Notes: generated by a model from the letters alone, not told the origin. Shown: positions 1-9,322, counted from the stretch's first letter. The stretch is DNA of 64,000 nt from Hyalangium versicolor (GCF_020103695.1 NZ_JAHXBF010000005.1:124001-188000), one strand, 5' to 3'. Numbers and translations are program-made.

Positions 1-273
1 AAAAAGTTCCTGGTGGTGGCGGCGGTGCTGGCGGGGGTGCTGTCCCTGGCCTCCGTCGCCGACGCCCGGGGCTTCCGGCGCTACCTGGCGCTGCGGCAGG
101 ACGTCGAGTCGCTCCAGGAGCGCAACCGCGCGCTCTCCGAGCAGAACGAGGCTCTGATGCGCGAGATCAACGCCCTGCGCAAGGAGCCCGCCGCCCTCGA
201 GCGCGCTGCCCGTGAGGAGCTCGGTTACGTGAAGCCGGGCGAGATTGTCTTCCACCTGGAGGAGGAGCCATGA
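1..273 (+). CDS. FtsB/DivIC-like septum formation protein, 5' partial
   Basis: The reading frame is open from the first base, so the true start lies upstream of the window and only about the last 90 residues are seen. They form a short hydrophobic membrane segment (VVAAVLAGVLSL) followed by a heptad-rich coiled coil (residues about 30-60) and a C-terminal stretch ending in a REELGYVKPGE-type motif. That order, one TM helix then coiled coil then LGYxxPGE, is the signature of the FtsB/DivIC septum-initiator family, small bitopic proteins that bridge the FtsQ/FtsL division complex. The stop codon overlaps the start of the next gene by ATGA, so the two are translationally coupled. Family call is firm; the precise division role is inferred. 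Confidence 0.8.
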   Translation, partial: KKFLVVAAVLAGVLSLASVADARGFRRYLALRQDVESLQERNRALSEQNEALMREINALRKEPAALERAAREELGYVKPGEIVFHLEEEP

Positions 274-2438
274 ACGCGCTCTCGTCCATCCCGTTGATGC
301 CCAAGGTCGTCCGCCACGCGGTGCGCTCGCTGCCCGCGGCGTCCGTTCTCCTGGTCTTCGTGCACCTGGCGCGCAACGGGTTCCGAGGCCTGAACCGCCT
401 GGGATGGACCGAGGCCTTCTTGGTGCTCTTCCTGCTCGTGGGGCTGGGGTTGTCGGCCCTGAGGCGCCTGCGGCGCAGCGCGCTGGGCGCCCCGGTGGAG
501 CTCCGGGACGATCTGGAGCTGGGCGGAGGGCTCATCGCCGCGGCCTTCATCGTGGTGGCCATCGCGGGCGGGGTGCTCTTCCCCATCGTCTACCTGCTGA
601 TGGCGTTCCTGGTGGCCTTCCTGCCTCGCAACGCGGGGCTGACGCTGCTGGGCGTGGCGCTGGTGTTCGACGGGCTCGTGACGCTGGGCGCGCCGTCCAA
701 GAGTGGCAACTGGGCTTCGTTCGCCACGCACTCGCTCTTCCTGGCGCTCTTCGCGGGCCTGTACCACCTGGTGCTGTCCGCGCGGATCGCCGCCGCCCGC
801 CAGGCCGAGAACGACGCCGTCCAGAAGCGCATCAAGGAGGTGGAGGAGCGCGCTCGCACCTTCCGCCTCATCAGCTCTGGCACCCAGGACAGCTTCTCGG
901 GGATGAACCAGGACGAGAAGTGGCTGGTGGCCTCGGTGAAGGAGATCGAGGGTGCGGTGGGCGCGGCCCTCGAAGTCGCCGAGACGGCCCTGCGCACCCA
1001 CACCTGCGCGGCCTTCCTGCTCACCTCGGATGACAAGAGCCTGAAGCTGTATGACTGCCGGTCCACCTCCGAGCGCATCCAGCGCGAGCGCTTCAACGCG
1101 GGCGAGGGGATCATCGGCGGGGTGCTCAAGCGCCAGGCGCCGGTGAGGATGAACTCGCCGAACGGGCTCAAGGGCATCACCTATTACGACGGTGGCGCGC
1201 CGCAGGTGTCGGCGGTGCTGGCGGTGCCCATCATCGAGGCGGGCGGCCTGGTGCGTGGCGTGCTGGTGGCGGACCGGGTGATGCACGAGCCGTTCTCCGA
1301 TCAGGACGAGCGGTTGCTGTCCACCATCGCGGGCGAGGTGCTGCGCGCGATGGAGGTCGAGCGGGTGATGACGTACATCCGCAAGAGCCGGGACGAGAAG
1401 GATCGGTTCTTCCGCGCCATCGAGGAGCTCAACCGGGCCGGCAGCCCGGAGCAGGTGTTCGTCGCGGTGTTGGAGAGCGCGCGGCAGATCGCCAGCCTGG
1501 ACTTCTGCGCGGTGACGCTGGTGAGCGAGGTGGAGGGCAAGCGGGTCCACAAGGTGGCGCGGATGACGGGCGTCACGGCGGCGGGCAAGGCGCTCGAGGG
1601 CCGCTCCTTCGCGGACAACAACGGGCTGGTGGCCAACGTGGTGCGCTACGGCGCGCCGCTGCCGGGCCGTGACATCAAGGCGATGGACCGGCAGGTCATC
1701 TTCGACGAGGAGACGCAGATCCGCGGCCTGGGCGCGCTGAAGATCTTCCCGCTCACGGCGGGCGACCGGATCCTGGGCACGCTGGTGGCGGGCTCTCGCA
1801 AGAAGGTGCTGGACCAGGATGTGCTCCGGATGCTGGAGGTGATGGCGATCCAGGCGGCGCAGGCGGTGCTCCGCGCGCAGCTCTTCGAGCAGATGGAGCG
1901 CATGGCCACCACGGACGGCCTCACCAGCCTGCTCAACCACCGCACCTTCCAGAGCAAGGCGGACGAGTATCTGGCGCAGTCCAAGCGCTACCAGCGCAAG
2001 GTGTCGCTCATCCTCACGGACATCGACCACTTCAAGAGCGTCAACGACACGTACGGCCACCCCATGGGCGACGCGGTGCTGCGCGGCGTGGCGAAGATCC
2101 TCCGCGACAAGGCGCGAGACACGGACATCGTGGCTCGCTACGGCGGCGAGGAGTTCGCCATCATCATGCCGGAGACGGATGCCAAGGGCGCGCTGGTGAT
2201 CGCCGAGCGCATCCGCGAGGCGGTGAAGGCCGAGGTGTTCCAGACCGAGATGGGCCCGCTGAAGGTGACGCTGTCGCTGGGCATCGCCACCGGGCCGGAC
2301 TACGGCTACGAGAAGCAGCAGCTCATCGACCTGGCGGACCAGTGCCTGTACCACGCCAAGCGCCACGGCCGGAACCAGTCCGTCACGGTGGCGCAGATGC
2401 AGGGCGGCAAGAAGCTCCAGGTGGCCGAGGCGGGGTAG
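270..2438 (+). CDS. Membrane-anchored GAF-GAF-GGDEF diguanylate cyclase
   Basis: A 722-residue protein. The N-terminal ~170 residues contain several hydrophobic helices, a short coiled coil follows, then two GAF-like sensor modules (about 225-360 and 400-545), and a C-terminal GGDEF domain (about 555-710). The active-site loop reads GGEEF at residues 625-629, a catalytically competent variant, and an RxxD product-inhibition site (RDTD) lies exactly five residues upstream. It should therefore make cyclic-di-GMP from two GTP and be feedback inhibited. The start ATG overlaps the stop of the upstream FtsB-like gene, an arrangement that ties c-di-GMP synthesis to a division-gene transcript. The ligands of the GAF domains cannot be told from the sequence. 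Confidence 0.92.
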   Translation: MNALSSIPLMPKVVRHAVRSLPAASVLLVFVHLARNGFRGLNRLGWTEAFLVLFLLVGLGLSALRRLRRSALGAPVELRDDLELGGGLIAAAFIVVAIAGGVLFPIVYLLMAFLVAFLPRNAGLTLLGVALVFDGLVTLGAPSKSGNWASFATHSLFLALFAGLYHLVLSARIAAARQAENDAVQKRIKEVEERARTFRLISSGTQDSFSGMNQDEKWLVASVKEIEGAVGAALEVAETALRTHTCAAFLLTSDDKSLKLYDCRSTSERIQRERFNAGEGIIGGVLKRQAPVRMNSPNGLKGITYYDGGAPQVSAVLAVPIIEAGGLVRGVLVADRVMHEPFSDQDERLLSTIAGEVLRAMEVERVMTYIRKSRDEKDRFFRAIEELNRAGSPEQVFVAVLESARQIASLDFCAVTLVSEVEGKRVHKVARMTGVTAAGKALEGRSFADNNGLVANVVRYGAPLPGRDIKAMDRQVIFDEETQIRGLGALKIFPLTAGDRILGTLVAGSRKKVLDQDVLRMLEVMAIQAAQAVLRAQLFEQMERMATTDGLTSLLNHRTFQSKADEYLAQSKRYQRKVSLILTDIDHFKSVNDTYGHPMGDAVLRGVAKILRDKARDTDIVARYGGEEFAIIMPETDAKGALVIAERIREAVKAEVFQTEMGPLKVTLSLGIATGPDYGYEKQQLIDLADQCLYHAKRHGRNQSVTVAQMQGGKKLQVAEAG

Positions 2439-2532
2439 CGCGCTGCACGCGGGGGCTGGCCCAGGATGCGCTGGTGGCCTCGCTCGTGGTCGGTCCTCGG
2501 GGACTGGAGCACTCGCTACACTGAAAATGAAA

Positions 2533-2560
2533 CCGCCCCCCAGCCGGAGCCAGGGGGCGG
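2533..2560 (-). terminator. Rho-independent terminator, convergent genes
   Basis: An 8-bp perfect G+C stem (CCGCCCCC/GGGGGCGG) with a 12-base loop. On the minus strand it is followed by a T-rich tract (TTTCATTTTC), so it ends transcription of the small lipoprotein gene; it may also block read-through from the diguanylate cyclase arriving on the plus strand. Confidence 0.75.
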
Positions 2561-2621
2561 AAGACCCGGCGTGCGCCGAGCCATCACCGGAACCCGCGGT
2601 CAGCGGGCCCGATGCGGGACA

Positions 2622-2894
2622 TCAGCTGCCGCAGCTCACGGCCCAGGTTCCGTCCTTCACCTTGTCGCAGCTGGCCTTCTCGATACAATCCGCGAGCTTC
2701 TCCGCCGCGTCGGCAGCTGCGTCCGTGCACTCCGCGTCATCCCCGTCGTCGTCGCCGTCCGGAAGCGTGATGTCGCACTCCTTGTACTTGTCCTCGAACT
2801 TGTTCGCGGCCTTCTCGCACGCATCAGAGCAAGCGGTGGAGAAAACGGTGGCAACACCCAGCAGACCCGCGAACACAAGCTTCTTCATCGACAT
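2622..2894 (-). CDS. Small cysteine-rich lipoprotein of unknown function
   Basis: A 90-residue protein. I chose the MSMKKLVFAG start because a GGAGGGG ribosome-binding site lies about six bases upstream; the frame is open further upstream but with no site. The N-terminus is a type II signal peptide with the lipobox STAC. The mature part is acidic (a GDDDGDD run) and contains six further cysteines spaced through a helical region, suggesting disulphide bonding in the envelope. No family is recognised. It converges on the diguanylate cyclase gene and shares the hairpin terminator between them. Confidence 0.75.
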   Translation of the reverse strand: MSMKKLVFAGLLGVATVFSTACSDACEKAANKFEDKYKECDITLPDGDDDGDDAECTDAAADAAEKLADCIEKASCDKVKDGTWAVSCGS

Positions 2895-3124
2895 GTCATC
2901 CCCCTCCAGGGGCTTTTGGTAGGGCTTGGGAAACTCCAGCCCCCCTGTGGGTCCTTGCCGCGCAATGGCCAGCAAGGACTGGGTCGCACTTCACCCTGAT
3001 TCAAATGAATCGTCCAGAACTCACCAGGGCATGGCCCCAGGGGTCGACCCAGGCCGCAACTTCCATTCCCTCATTTCGAGAATGTAGAAACGAGACGTAC
3101 TTCGACCCCTTCAGGATTCCCCCC

Positions 3125-4054
3125 ATGAGCCTCATCCAACGCGGCCTCAACCTCCTCCAACGCGTCCAAAGTGACGTCCAGCGCACCGTGGACAAGGCGC
3201 AGAGCGCCGTCAGCACCGCGGGCAAGGCGGTCCACCAGGGAGAGCAGAAGCTCGAGCAGTTCGTGGACGGCTTCGAGAACCAGGTCCAGCAGAAGGCGGG
3301 TCTGCTGGGAGGCCTGTTCGGCGGGAGCAAGCCGGACCTGGCATTCGACGGCAAGCTGGTGGGCGCGGGGGGCCAGACGTTCGCCCCGGGCACGCCGCTC
3401 AACCAGCTCCCGGGCGTGACGCCGAAGAACAACCCCAACCCCTCCGAGACGATCCTCTACGTCAACGGCATCGGCGACGACAAAGACAAGCAGGCCCGTA
3501 GCCTGCAGACGATCGCGGACACCACGGGCGCGAAGCTCATCGGCGTGCACAACGCCACCGAGGGAATGGCCGCCGACGTGCTCCAGTGCGTGAAGGACAA
3601 GCTGGACAAGGGCACCAACCCCGCGGTGGACACGCTGGCGGACACCCTCTACTCGGAGCTGAAGGCGGGGCGTTCGGTGCACGTGATGGGGCACAGCCAG
3701 GGCGGCCTCATCACCAGCCGCGCGCTGAACCATGTGGCCAACCGGCTGCGCCTGGAGGATGGGCTCTCGAAGGCGGACACCGAGAAGCTGCTGAGCAACG
3801 TGAAGGTGGAGACGTTCGGCGCTGCGGCCTGGTCCTACCCGGACGGGCCTCAGTACGTGCACTACGTGAATGGCAAGGATCTGGTCCCCGGACTGTTTGG
3901 CCTGGGAGAGCACAACGTCTTCGATCACGCCGGCAAGGATGCCGTGGTGCGCCGCTTCGACTTCGGCAGCAACCCGGGCCAGGCCCATGCGCTGGGAGAG
4001 GCCTATCTGCCCAACCGCGTCCCGTTCGAGGAGGCCCGCGCCGGCAAGGCGTAG
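3125..4054 (+). CDS. Alpha/beta-hydrolase (lipase-like) with GHSQG nucleophile motif
   Basis: About 309 residues from the MSLIQRG start; the frame is open 40 codons further upstream (from 3005) but that segment looks non-coding. The first ~80 residues are a hydrophilic, helical region without a signal peptide. A predicted alpha/beta-hydrolase core follows, with the nucleophile elbow GHSQGG; the serine is residue 191. Likely acid and histidine are in the C-terminal part (GKDLVPG and HVF/DHAGKD segments), but the exact triad cannot be fixed by eye. Substrate unknown; cytoplasmic or exported by a non-classical route. It is a single-gene unit convergent with the signalling operon to its right. 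Confidence 0.75.
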   Translation: MSLIQRGLNLLQRVQSDVQRTVDKAQSAVSTAGKAVHQGEQKLEQFVDGFENQVQQKAGLLGGLFGGSKPDLAFDGKLVGAGGQTFAPGTPLNQLPGVTPKNNPNPSETILYVNGIGDDKDKQARSLQTIADTTGAKLIGVHNATEGMAADVLQCVKDKLDKGTNPAVDTLADTLYSELKAGRSVHVMGHSQGGLITSRALNHVANRLRLEDGLSKADTEKLLSNVKVETFGAAAWSYPDGPQYVHYVNGKDLVPGLFGLGEHNVFDHAGKDAVVRRFDFGSNPGQAHALGEAYLPNRVPFEEARAGKA

Positions 4055-4064
4055 GCCGCGCCCG

Positions 4065-5624
4065 CTACGACGAGGAACTGGAGAGCAGTTCCTCGCGGGC
4101 CCCGAGCGAGGAGCTCAGCTTCGGCAGCCCCTCCAGCATGGAGAACAGCCGCTGGATGTCGAGCGGCTTGTCCATGCAGGGATTGCGCGCCGTGCTCAGG
4201 AAGGCGCGCGTCTCCTCCGTGAAGGCGCCTCCCGTCATGAAGATGACCCGCCGGGCCTGCTCGGGAGCCAGCTGCTCCAACTCGTGATGGAACTGGGCCC
4301 CGCTCATCTCCGGCATCATCAGATCGCAGAGGATGGCGTCGAAGCGGCGGCCGGAGGTGATGAGCGCCAGCGCATCCTGGGCGCGGTCGAACGTGGTGAC
4401 CTGGTGCCGTGAGCTCAGCAGCCGGCGCAGGGCCTTGCCCACCGCCGCCTCGTCATCGAGCACCATCACTCCCAGCCCCTTGCGGGAGTCCTTCGCCTTC
4501 ACCTCCTGAGCGTCCTCCTGCTCCCGGGCCACGCGCAGATGGATCCAGAACGTGCTGCCACGGCCCGGTTCGCTGTCCACGCCGATGGTGCCGTCCATCT
4601 CGGATACGAGCCGCCGGCAGATGGACAACCCCAGCCCGGTTCCCACCCCCACCGGCTTCGTGGTGAAGAAGGGCTCGAAGATCCGCTCGCGCAGCTCCGC
4701 CGGAACGCCTGCCCCGGTGTCGCGGATCTCCACGCGGACCTTGTCGCCCAGGTGGCGGGTCACCACCCGGATCTCATGATCGTCCCTGTGGCCCTCGGGG
4801 ATCGCCTGGGCCGCGTTGATGATGAGGTTGAGGAAGACCTGTCCCAGCCGCGCCTCGCCGCCGTGGACGCGGGGAATCTCCCCGTAGTCCTTCACGAGCC
4901 GGGCCCGGTGGAAGAGCTGGTTGTGCGCCATGCGCAGGGCTGAATCCAGCACCCGGTGCAGATCCGTCGGGCCGAAGTTCTGCCCCTCGGGCCGCGAGAA
5001 GATCTTGATGTCGCGGATGATGTCTCGGATGAGCCCGGTGCAGGCATACGCGTCCCGCAGTGCCTGCTGGAACTCGCCGGAGCCGGACTCCTGCTGGGCA
5101 TGGGTGAGGCTGAACTCCAGATTCATCATCACCGAGGCGAGCGGGTTGTTCAGCTCATGGGCCACGCTGGCGGCGAGCATGCCCAGCGAGGCCAGCCGAT
5201 CCGACAGCATCAGCTGCTCCTGCATCTTCCGGCGCTCGGCGCGCAGCTCCGCCTCGCGCAGCTCGCGGGCCACCGCCGGGCCCAGCCGCCCCAGCCGATC
5301 CTTGAGCACGAAGTCGTGGACACCCGCCTTCATCGCCGCCACCGCCACGTCCTCGCCGATCTTCCCGGACACGATGAGGAACGGGACGTCCAACCCCTTC
5401 TGCCGCAGGACGGAGAAGGCGCTCAGCCCATCGAAGTGGGGCAGCGCGTAGTCCGCGATGATGACATCCCACTTCCCGGAGCCCAGCGCGCGCTCCAACT
5501 CGTCACGCGTCTCGACGCGGGTGTGGGAAACCTCGTAGCCGCTGCGCCGCAGCTCGCGCAGCAGCAACAGGGCATCATCCTCGGAATCTTCCACCAGGAG
5601 CAGTCGAAGGGGGTGTGCGCTCAT
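4065..5624 (-). CDS. Hybrid response regulator-histidine kinase-receiver
   Basis: A 519-residue soluble protein with three modules: an N-terminal receiver (residues 1-125, phosphoacceptor D58 in IADYALP), a HisKA/HATPase_c kinase core (H156 in SVAHELNNPL; ATP-lid motifs DTGAGVP and GTGLGLS), and a C-terminal receiver (about 385-500, D434 in CDLMMPEMSG). It has no sensor or membrane segment, so it is probably driven by phosphotransfer from the preceding genes. The start ATG overlaps the stop of the upstream receiver gene (ATGA), making it the last gene of a three-gene operon. Output is likely phosphorelay to an unlinked regulator, since no DNA-binding domain is present. Confidence 0.93.
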   Translation of the reverse strand: MSAHPLRLLLVEDSEDDALLLLRELRRSGYEVSHTRVETRDELERALGSGKWDVIIADYALPHFDGLSAFSVLRQKGLDVPFLIVSGKIGEDVAVAAMKAGVHDFVLKDRLGRLGPAVARELREAELRAERRKMQEQLMLSDRLASLGMLAASVAHELNNPLASVMMNLEFSLTHAQQESGSGEFQQALRDAYACTGLIRDIIRDIKIFSRPEGQNFGPTDLHRVLDSALRMAHNQLFHRARLVKDYGEIPRVHGGEARLGQVFLNLIINAAQAIPEGHRDDHEIRVVTRHLGDKVRVEIRDTGAGVPAELRERIFEPFFTTKPVGVGTGLGLSICRRLVSEMDGTIGVDSEPGRGSTFWIHLRVAREQEDAQEVKAKDSRKGLGVMVLDDEAAVGKALRRLLSSRHQVTTFDRAQDALALITSGRRFDAILCDLMMPEMSGAQFHHELEQLAPEQARRVIFMTGGAFTEETRAFLSTARNPCMDKPLDIQRLFSMLEGLPKLSSSLGAREELLSSSSS

Positions 5625-6085
5625 CCCGTACCTCTCATGGCGCGGGGCGCGGGCTCGTTGAGGACGAGCCAGTACATGCCCAGTTGCCGTACCGCCTCGA
5701 AGAACTCGGTGACGCCCACCGGTTTGCGCACGTAGCTGTTGACGCCCAGCTCGTAGCTGCCTTCGAGGTCCCGCTCCTCGTTGGAGGAGGTGAGCATCAC
5801 CACGGGTAGCTTCCGGGTGCGCTCATCCTCGCGGATACGGCTCAGCACGGCGAGCCCGTCGAGCTTGGGGAGGTGGATGTCGAGCAGGATGACCTGGATC
5901 TGGATGTATGGATCACGGTTGGCATGGGTCCCTTCGACGAAGATGTAATCAATCGCCTCGGCCCCGTCACGCACGACGACGATGGGGTTGCGGATATTGC
6001 TCTTGCGCAGGGCCCGCAGGGTCAGCAGTTCGTCGTCGGGATTGTCCTCGACGAGCAGGATCACGCGATTCTGGGCCTCGGTCAT
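5621..6085 (-). CDS. Stand-alone receiver protein (Rcp1-type)
   Basis: A 154-residue single-domain response regulator. The acidic pocket (VEDNPDDE), phosphoacceptor D69 (LLDIHLPKLDG), the conserved threonine (MLTSS) and lysine (RKPVG) are all in place. The insert-bearing form with EDNPDDxxLxxRAL is typical of receivers paired with phytochrome-like and PAS kinases (Rcp1 family). It overlaps both neighbours by ATGA, so the kinase upstream and the hybrid kinase downstream are its obvious partners: it likely shuttles phosphoryl groups between them. Confidence 0.93.
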   Translation of the reverse strand: MTEAQNRVILLVEDNPDDELLTLRALRKSNIRNPIVVVRDGAEAIDYIFVEGTHANRDPYIQIQVILLDIHLPKLDGLAVLSRIREDERTRKLPVVMLTSSNEERDLEGSYELGVNSYVRKPVGVTEFFEAVRQLGMYWLVLNEPAPRAMRGTG

Positions 6086-7689
6086 GGGGTCGCTCCAGGG
6101 GGGACGGTGGTAGCGGGTGGCAGAGGGAGCTCGTTCAGCGTGAAGAAGAAGCAGGCCCCGCGCCCGGGTTGCCCCGTGCCCCAGATGCGCCCTCCGTGGC
6201 GGCGGATGATGCGCTGTACGGTGGCCAGGCCCACGCCGTTGCCCTCGAACTCTGCTTGGGAATGCAGCCGCTGGAAGACGCCGAACAACTTGTCTCGGTA
6301 CGCCATGTCGAAGCCGGCGCCATTGTCCTTGACGAAGTAAGTGCGAATTCCTCGTTCTGGAGACACCCCGAACTCGATCTCGGCCACGGGGCGTTCGCGG
6401 GTAAATTTCCAGGCATTGCCCAGCAGGTTCTCCAGCACGGAGCGCAGCAGTTGCTGATCGCCCTGGTCCACGAGCCCCTCCTGCACGGTGAAGCGCACGG
6501 TGCGATCGGGGAACTGGGCCTGGAGCAGATCTCCGATGGAGCGGGCCAGGGCGGACAGATCGCACCGGCTGGCCGCCAGGGTCGTCCGGTTGACCCGAGA
6601 CAGTGACAGGATGCCGTCGATGAGTTCGGCCATGCGCCGGGCGCCCCCGTGGATGCGCCGGAGGTAGTCCAGCCCCACCGCATCCAGGCGATCGGCGCAG
6701 TCCTCCGTCAGCGCGTCGCTGAAGCTGGCGATGCTGCGCAGTGGGGCTCGCAGATCATGCGCCACGGAGTAGGCGAAGGCTTCCAACTCGCGGTTGGAGA
6801 ACTCGAGCTGGGCGGTGCGCTCGGCGATGCGCCGCTCGAGCTCCGCGTTGAGCTTGCGCACCTCCTCCTCGGCGTTCCGGCGCGCGGTGATGTCGGTGAC
6901 CATGGCCAGCGCGCCCAAGTAGCTGCCCTGGTGATCGACGATGGGGGAGGTGGAGATGCTCGTCCAGATGAAGGTGCTGTCCTTGCGCTGGAGCTTGAAG
7001 TCATGGACCTCCGTGACGCCCTGGCGGCGATGCTCGACCTTCTGCTGGGCGAGTTGCCGGCCTTCATCGTCCATGAAGGTGAAGATGGGCCGCCCCAGCA
7101 TCTCCTCCACCGTGTATCCGAGCATCTCCGCCAGGAACCGGTTGACGTAGGTGGTGCGGCTGGCCGCGTCGATGGTCCAGATGCCTTCACGGGCCGTCTC
7201 CACCAGGAGCTCGAAGCGCTCCTCGGTGCGGCGCTTCTCCTCCTCGTTCTCGCGGGTCTTGCCCATGTCCCTCACCAGCGACATGCCGCCGATGACCTGG
7301 CCCTGCTCATCGCGCAGCGGGACGCAGTCGCAGCGCATGTGCCGGCCCTGGGGCACGTTCACGTTGCGAATGAACATGTCCACATCTCGGATCACCTCGC
7401 CCTTCAGCGCCCGCCAGATGGGGAGCTGATCGACGGGAAAGGGCGTCTTCTCGTCCGCTCGGAAGATGCCCAGCGTGTGCCATTCCGAGGGAGCTACACC
7501 TGAGGCGCCCACTCCGAACAGGTGCTCGGCATAAGGGCTGGTGTAGATGAAGTTGCCCGCCGCGTCCGCGATGGAGACGCCTTCCGAGATGTTGTTCAAA
7601 ATGGAACGGATGAGCTGCCGGTGCCGGACGTGGAAGAGCTCTTCATCCAGCTGAGCCGCGCGAACCGCGGAAGAGGGCGTGGAGCTCAT
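6082..7689 (-). CDS. PAS-PAS sensor histidine kinase
   Basis: A 535-residue soluble kinase. Start at the MSSTPSS methionine, preceded by GGAGG at the right spacing; 21 extra upstream codons are open but unsupported. Two PAS domains (about 30-145 and 155-275), a coiled-coil linker, then HisKA with H311 in SVAHDLRAPLRS, and an HATPase_c domain (NLLGNAWKFT, DNGAGFD, GNGVGLATV). The VAHDLRAPL box and the linker are those of phytochrome-like/HWE-adjacent kinases that pair with Rcp1-type receivers, which fits the receiver immediately downstream. First gene of the three-gene operon. It has a close paralogue at 18150-19772, with which it also shares an upstream element. Confidence 0.92.
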   Translation of the reverse strand: MSSTPSSAVRAAQLDEELFHVRHRQLIRSILNNISEGVSIADAAGNFIYTSPYAEHLFGVGASGVAPSEWHTLGIFRADEKTPFPVDQLPIWRALKGEVIRDVDMFIRNVNVPQGRHMRCDCVPLRDEQGQVIGGMSLVRDMGKTRENEEEKRRTEERFELLVETAREGIWTIDAASRTTYVNRFLAEMLGYTVEEMLGRPIFTFMDDEGRQLAQQKVEHRRQGVTEVHDFKLQRKDSTFIWTSISTSPIVDHQGSYLGALAMVTDITARRNAEEEVRKLNAELERRIAERTAQLEFSNRELEAFAYSVAHDLRAPLRSIASFSDALTEDCADRLDAVGLDYLRRIHGGARRMAELIDGILSLSRVNRTTLAASRCDLSALARSIGDLLQAQFPDRTVRFTVQEGLVDQGDQQLLRSVLENLLGNAWKFTRERPVAEIEFGVSPERGIRTYFVKDNGAGFDMAYRDKLFGVFQRLHSQAEFEGNGVGLATVQRIIRRHGGRIWGTGQPGRGACFFFTLNELPLPPATTVPPGATP

Positions 7690-7770
7690 GGAGCCCTCCG
7701 GGCAGCCACGCGGGGAGTGGCTTCTTCTGAGCGAACGGATGGGCGCGAGCACACCGGTGCTCGAAGGTGG

Positions 7771-7788
7771 TGTCTGGATTGTGGCATG
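7771..7788 (-). promoter_or_regulatory. Upstream element shared by the two PAS-kinase paralogues (copy 1)
   Basis: On the minus strand the element reads CATGCCA, four variable bases, CCAGACA. It lies 82 bases upstream of the PAS-kinase start at 7689. The same two heptamers with the same spacing lie exactly 82 bases upstream of the paralogue at 19772. Conservation in both sequence and distance suggests a promoter or regulator site, though common descent of the two upstream regions could also explain it. Confidence 0.5.
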
Positions 7789-8229
7789 CCCCCCCCAAGG
7801 AACCGAGGCTCCTGCACAATACCATACGGAAGTCTGAACGTGATTCTCACGGGGGAGGATTGTCGGTGCTCGTCAACCTCTTTCCAAGAAGCGGAGGCTT
7901 CGCCCCGAGACTTCCGCATTATGAAATGGACGCGGTGTCATGAGCGACCTGGCTGCGGAGCGGGGGCTTGCTCGACAGGTCCGCTGTTGCACGTGCTCGT
8001 TTTCGAGACAGACAGGTCCAGGTAGCGGACCGCGCTGGAAGGGGAGCCGCCGCACTCGCCAGACAGTCGCGGAGCCAACGTCGAAAAACAGGGTGATCCT
8101 GTTTTGATGAGGATGACTCGGTGCGGCGAGATCCTTGGCTTGCAAGCTAGTGTGTCAGGGATACACAATCCGCGCTCTTCAAACCTCTTGGATTGCTCGG
8201 CTTTCCCCTGTCCCGTGGAGGGATGATTC
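7789..8229. other. Divergent intergenic region, no gene seen
   Basis: About 540 bases separate the divergently transcribed PAS-kinase operon and the secreted-enzyme operon (with 7690-7788). I see a C8 run next to the shared kinase element, no credible coding frame, and no RNA gene. It presumably carries promoters for both directions; GGAGG about 8 bases before 8230 is the right-hand ribosome-binding site. Confidence 0.5.
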
Positions 8230-9312
8230 ATGATGAGACTTGCTGTGAAGACCATCCGCTCGGCTGCCTTCCTGGTCGCCGCCCTGGCCGCGCCCGCGGT
8301 GTTGGCGGGAGCTTCGGATACCTCGGATGTGGCGTGTGGCAGCACCGCCGCGGGGTGGAATGTGCCCAACGGCGCGATTGTCCTCAGCCGTGGAGGTGGC
8401 GGAGGTCCCGTGACGGCGGTGCTGGACGCGGTAGGCGAGTACCGGACGCACTCCATGTTCTCGCACGGCCCGGGCGGAGATGTGACGCACGAGACGATGT
8501 ACACGCCGGGCACCAACGGCTGGCCGACCTACTGCAGCACGCCGTTGAAGGTGGGCGAGCTGGCGTCGGGCTATCCCGGAGCGGCTCGTATCAACCAGGG
8601 CGGCATCTATCAGTATCTCTATGGCGGCGGCGGGTCGCTCCAGTACCTCTCCTACCAGCGCAGCCGCACCTCCGCCGGGTATGACACCAAGGGCGAGACG
8701 GTCTCCAACTGGCTGCTCACGTCGATGCCGACGGTGGCCACCGCCTCCAAGCAGAACGGGGGGCTGACGTTCCAGCGCTACAAGGGGCCCAACGGCAGCA
8801 CCCTCAACTACGTGCTCTATCAGTACCGGGATCTCGAAGGCGTGAACGTGGGCGGCGCCGGTTGGAACAACGGCATGGTGTGCTCGACGCTGATCTCCCA
8901 CGCGCAGTACCGCGCGGGCTTCCCGGCGATCGATGCGTATGTCTACAACCACTCGCTGTTGCAGACGGCGGGCAACTCGCTCTACAGCTCCGTGGAGAAC
9001 GAGTGCAACACGGGCCTGGGCTTCTGGAAGGGTATCGGCTCGACGGTCACCTGCTTCGAGAACATCTGTGACGACGCCGGCCGCCAGGTCCGCAACTGTA
9101 TGTCCGCGGGCCGCTGCGACACGGATGACAGCGGCGTGTGGAACACCATCTCCAACAACGCGGCCACCGTGGCGCGGTCCATCAGCCCGGATCGTCTGGG
9201 CGGCTGGAGCGGCCACCCTTACACTGGCTCAGGCGTGAGCCTGTGGGCCGCGGACACCTCGAACACGATCCAGTGGAACTCGGGCGGCAACGTCTACGGG
9301 TGCTGGTTCTAA
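8230..9312 (+). CDS. Secreted permuted papain-like (YiiX/NlpC-P60-type) enzyme candidate
   Basis: A 360-residue protein with a Sec signal peptide (residues 1-26, ending VLAGA). Downstream, a segment with the logic of the permuted papain-like fold appears: a beta strand GAIVLSRG, then histidines H74/H79 (THSMFSHG), then VTHE (E88), and far downstream a cysteine in NGMVCSTLISH (C218), matching the H-before-Cys order and CSxL motif of YiiX/YaeF-type hydrolases. The C-terminal third is cysteine-rich, consistent with an extracellular protein. If right, it hydrolyses an amide or ester in cell wall or lipid material. First gene of an apparent operon: the next gene starts 10 bases after its stop. Assignment is from motif order only. 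Confidence 0.6.
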   Translation: MMRLAVKTIRSAAFLVAALAAPAVLAGASDTSDVACGSTAAGWNVPNGAIVLSRGGGGGPVTAVLDAVGEYRTHSMFSHGPGGDVTHETMYTPGTNGWPTYCSTPLKVGELASGYPGAARINQGGIYQYLYGGGGSLQYLSYQRSRTSAGYDTKGETVSNWLLTSMPTVATASKQNGGLTFQRYKGPNGSTLNYVLYQYRDLEGVNVGGAGWNNGMVCSTLISHAQYRAGFPAIDAYVYNHSLLQTAGNSLYSSVENECNTGLGFWKGIGSTVTCFENICDDAGRQVRNCMSAGRCDTDDSGVWNTISNNAATVARSISPDRLGGWSGHPYTGSGVSLWAADTSNTIQWNSGGNVYGCWF

Positions 9313-9322
9313 GGACTGAGCA

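Noticed and set aside
225..2366. 713-codon minus-strand frame across the diguanylate cyclase
   Set aside because: Antisense shadow; composition is rich in H, R and A with no domain, whereas the plus strand has GGEEF and GAF motifs.
7782..7800. Sigma-54 promoter at TGGCATG-C8
   Set aside because: TGGC is present, but no TTGC follows at the required spacing on either strand, so it does not fit the -24/-12 rule.
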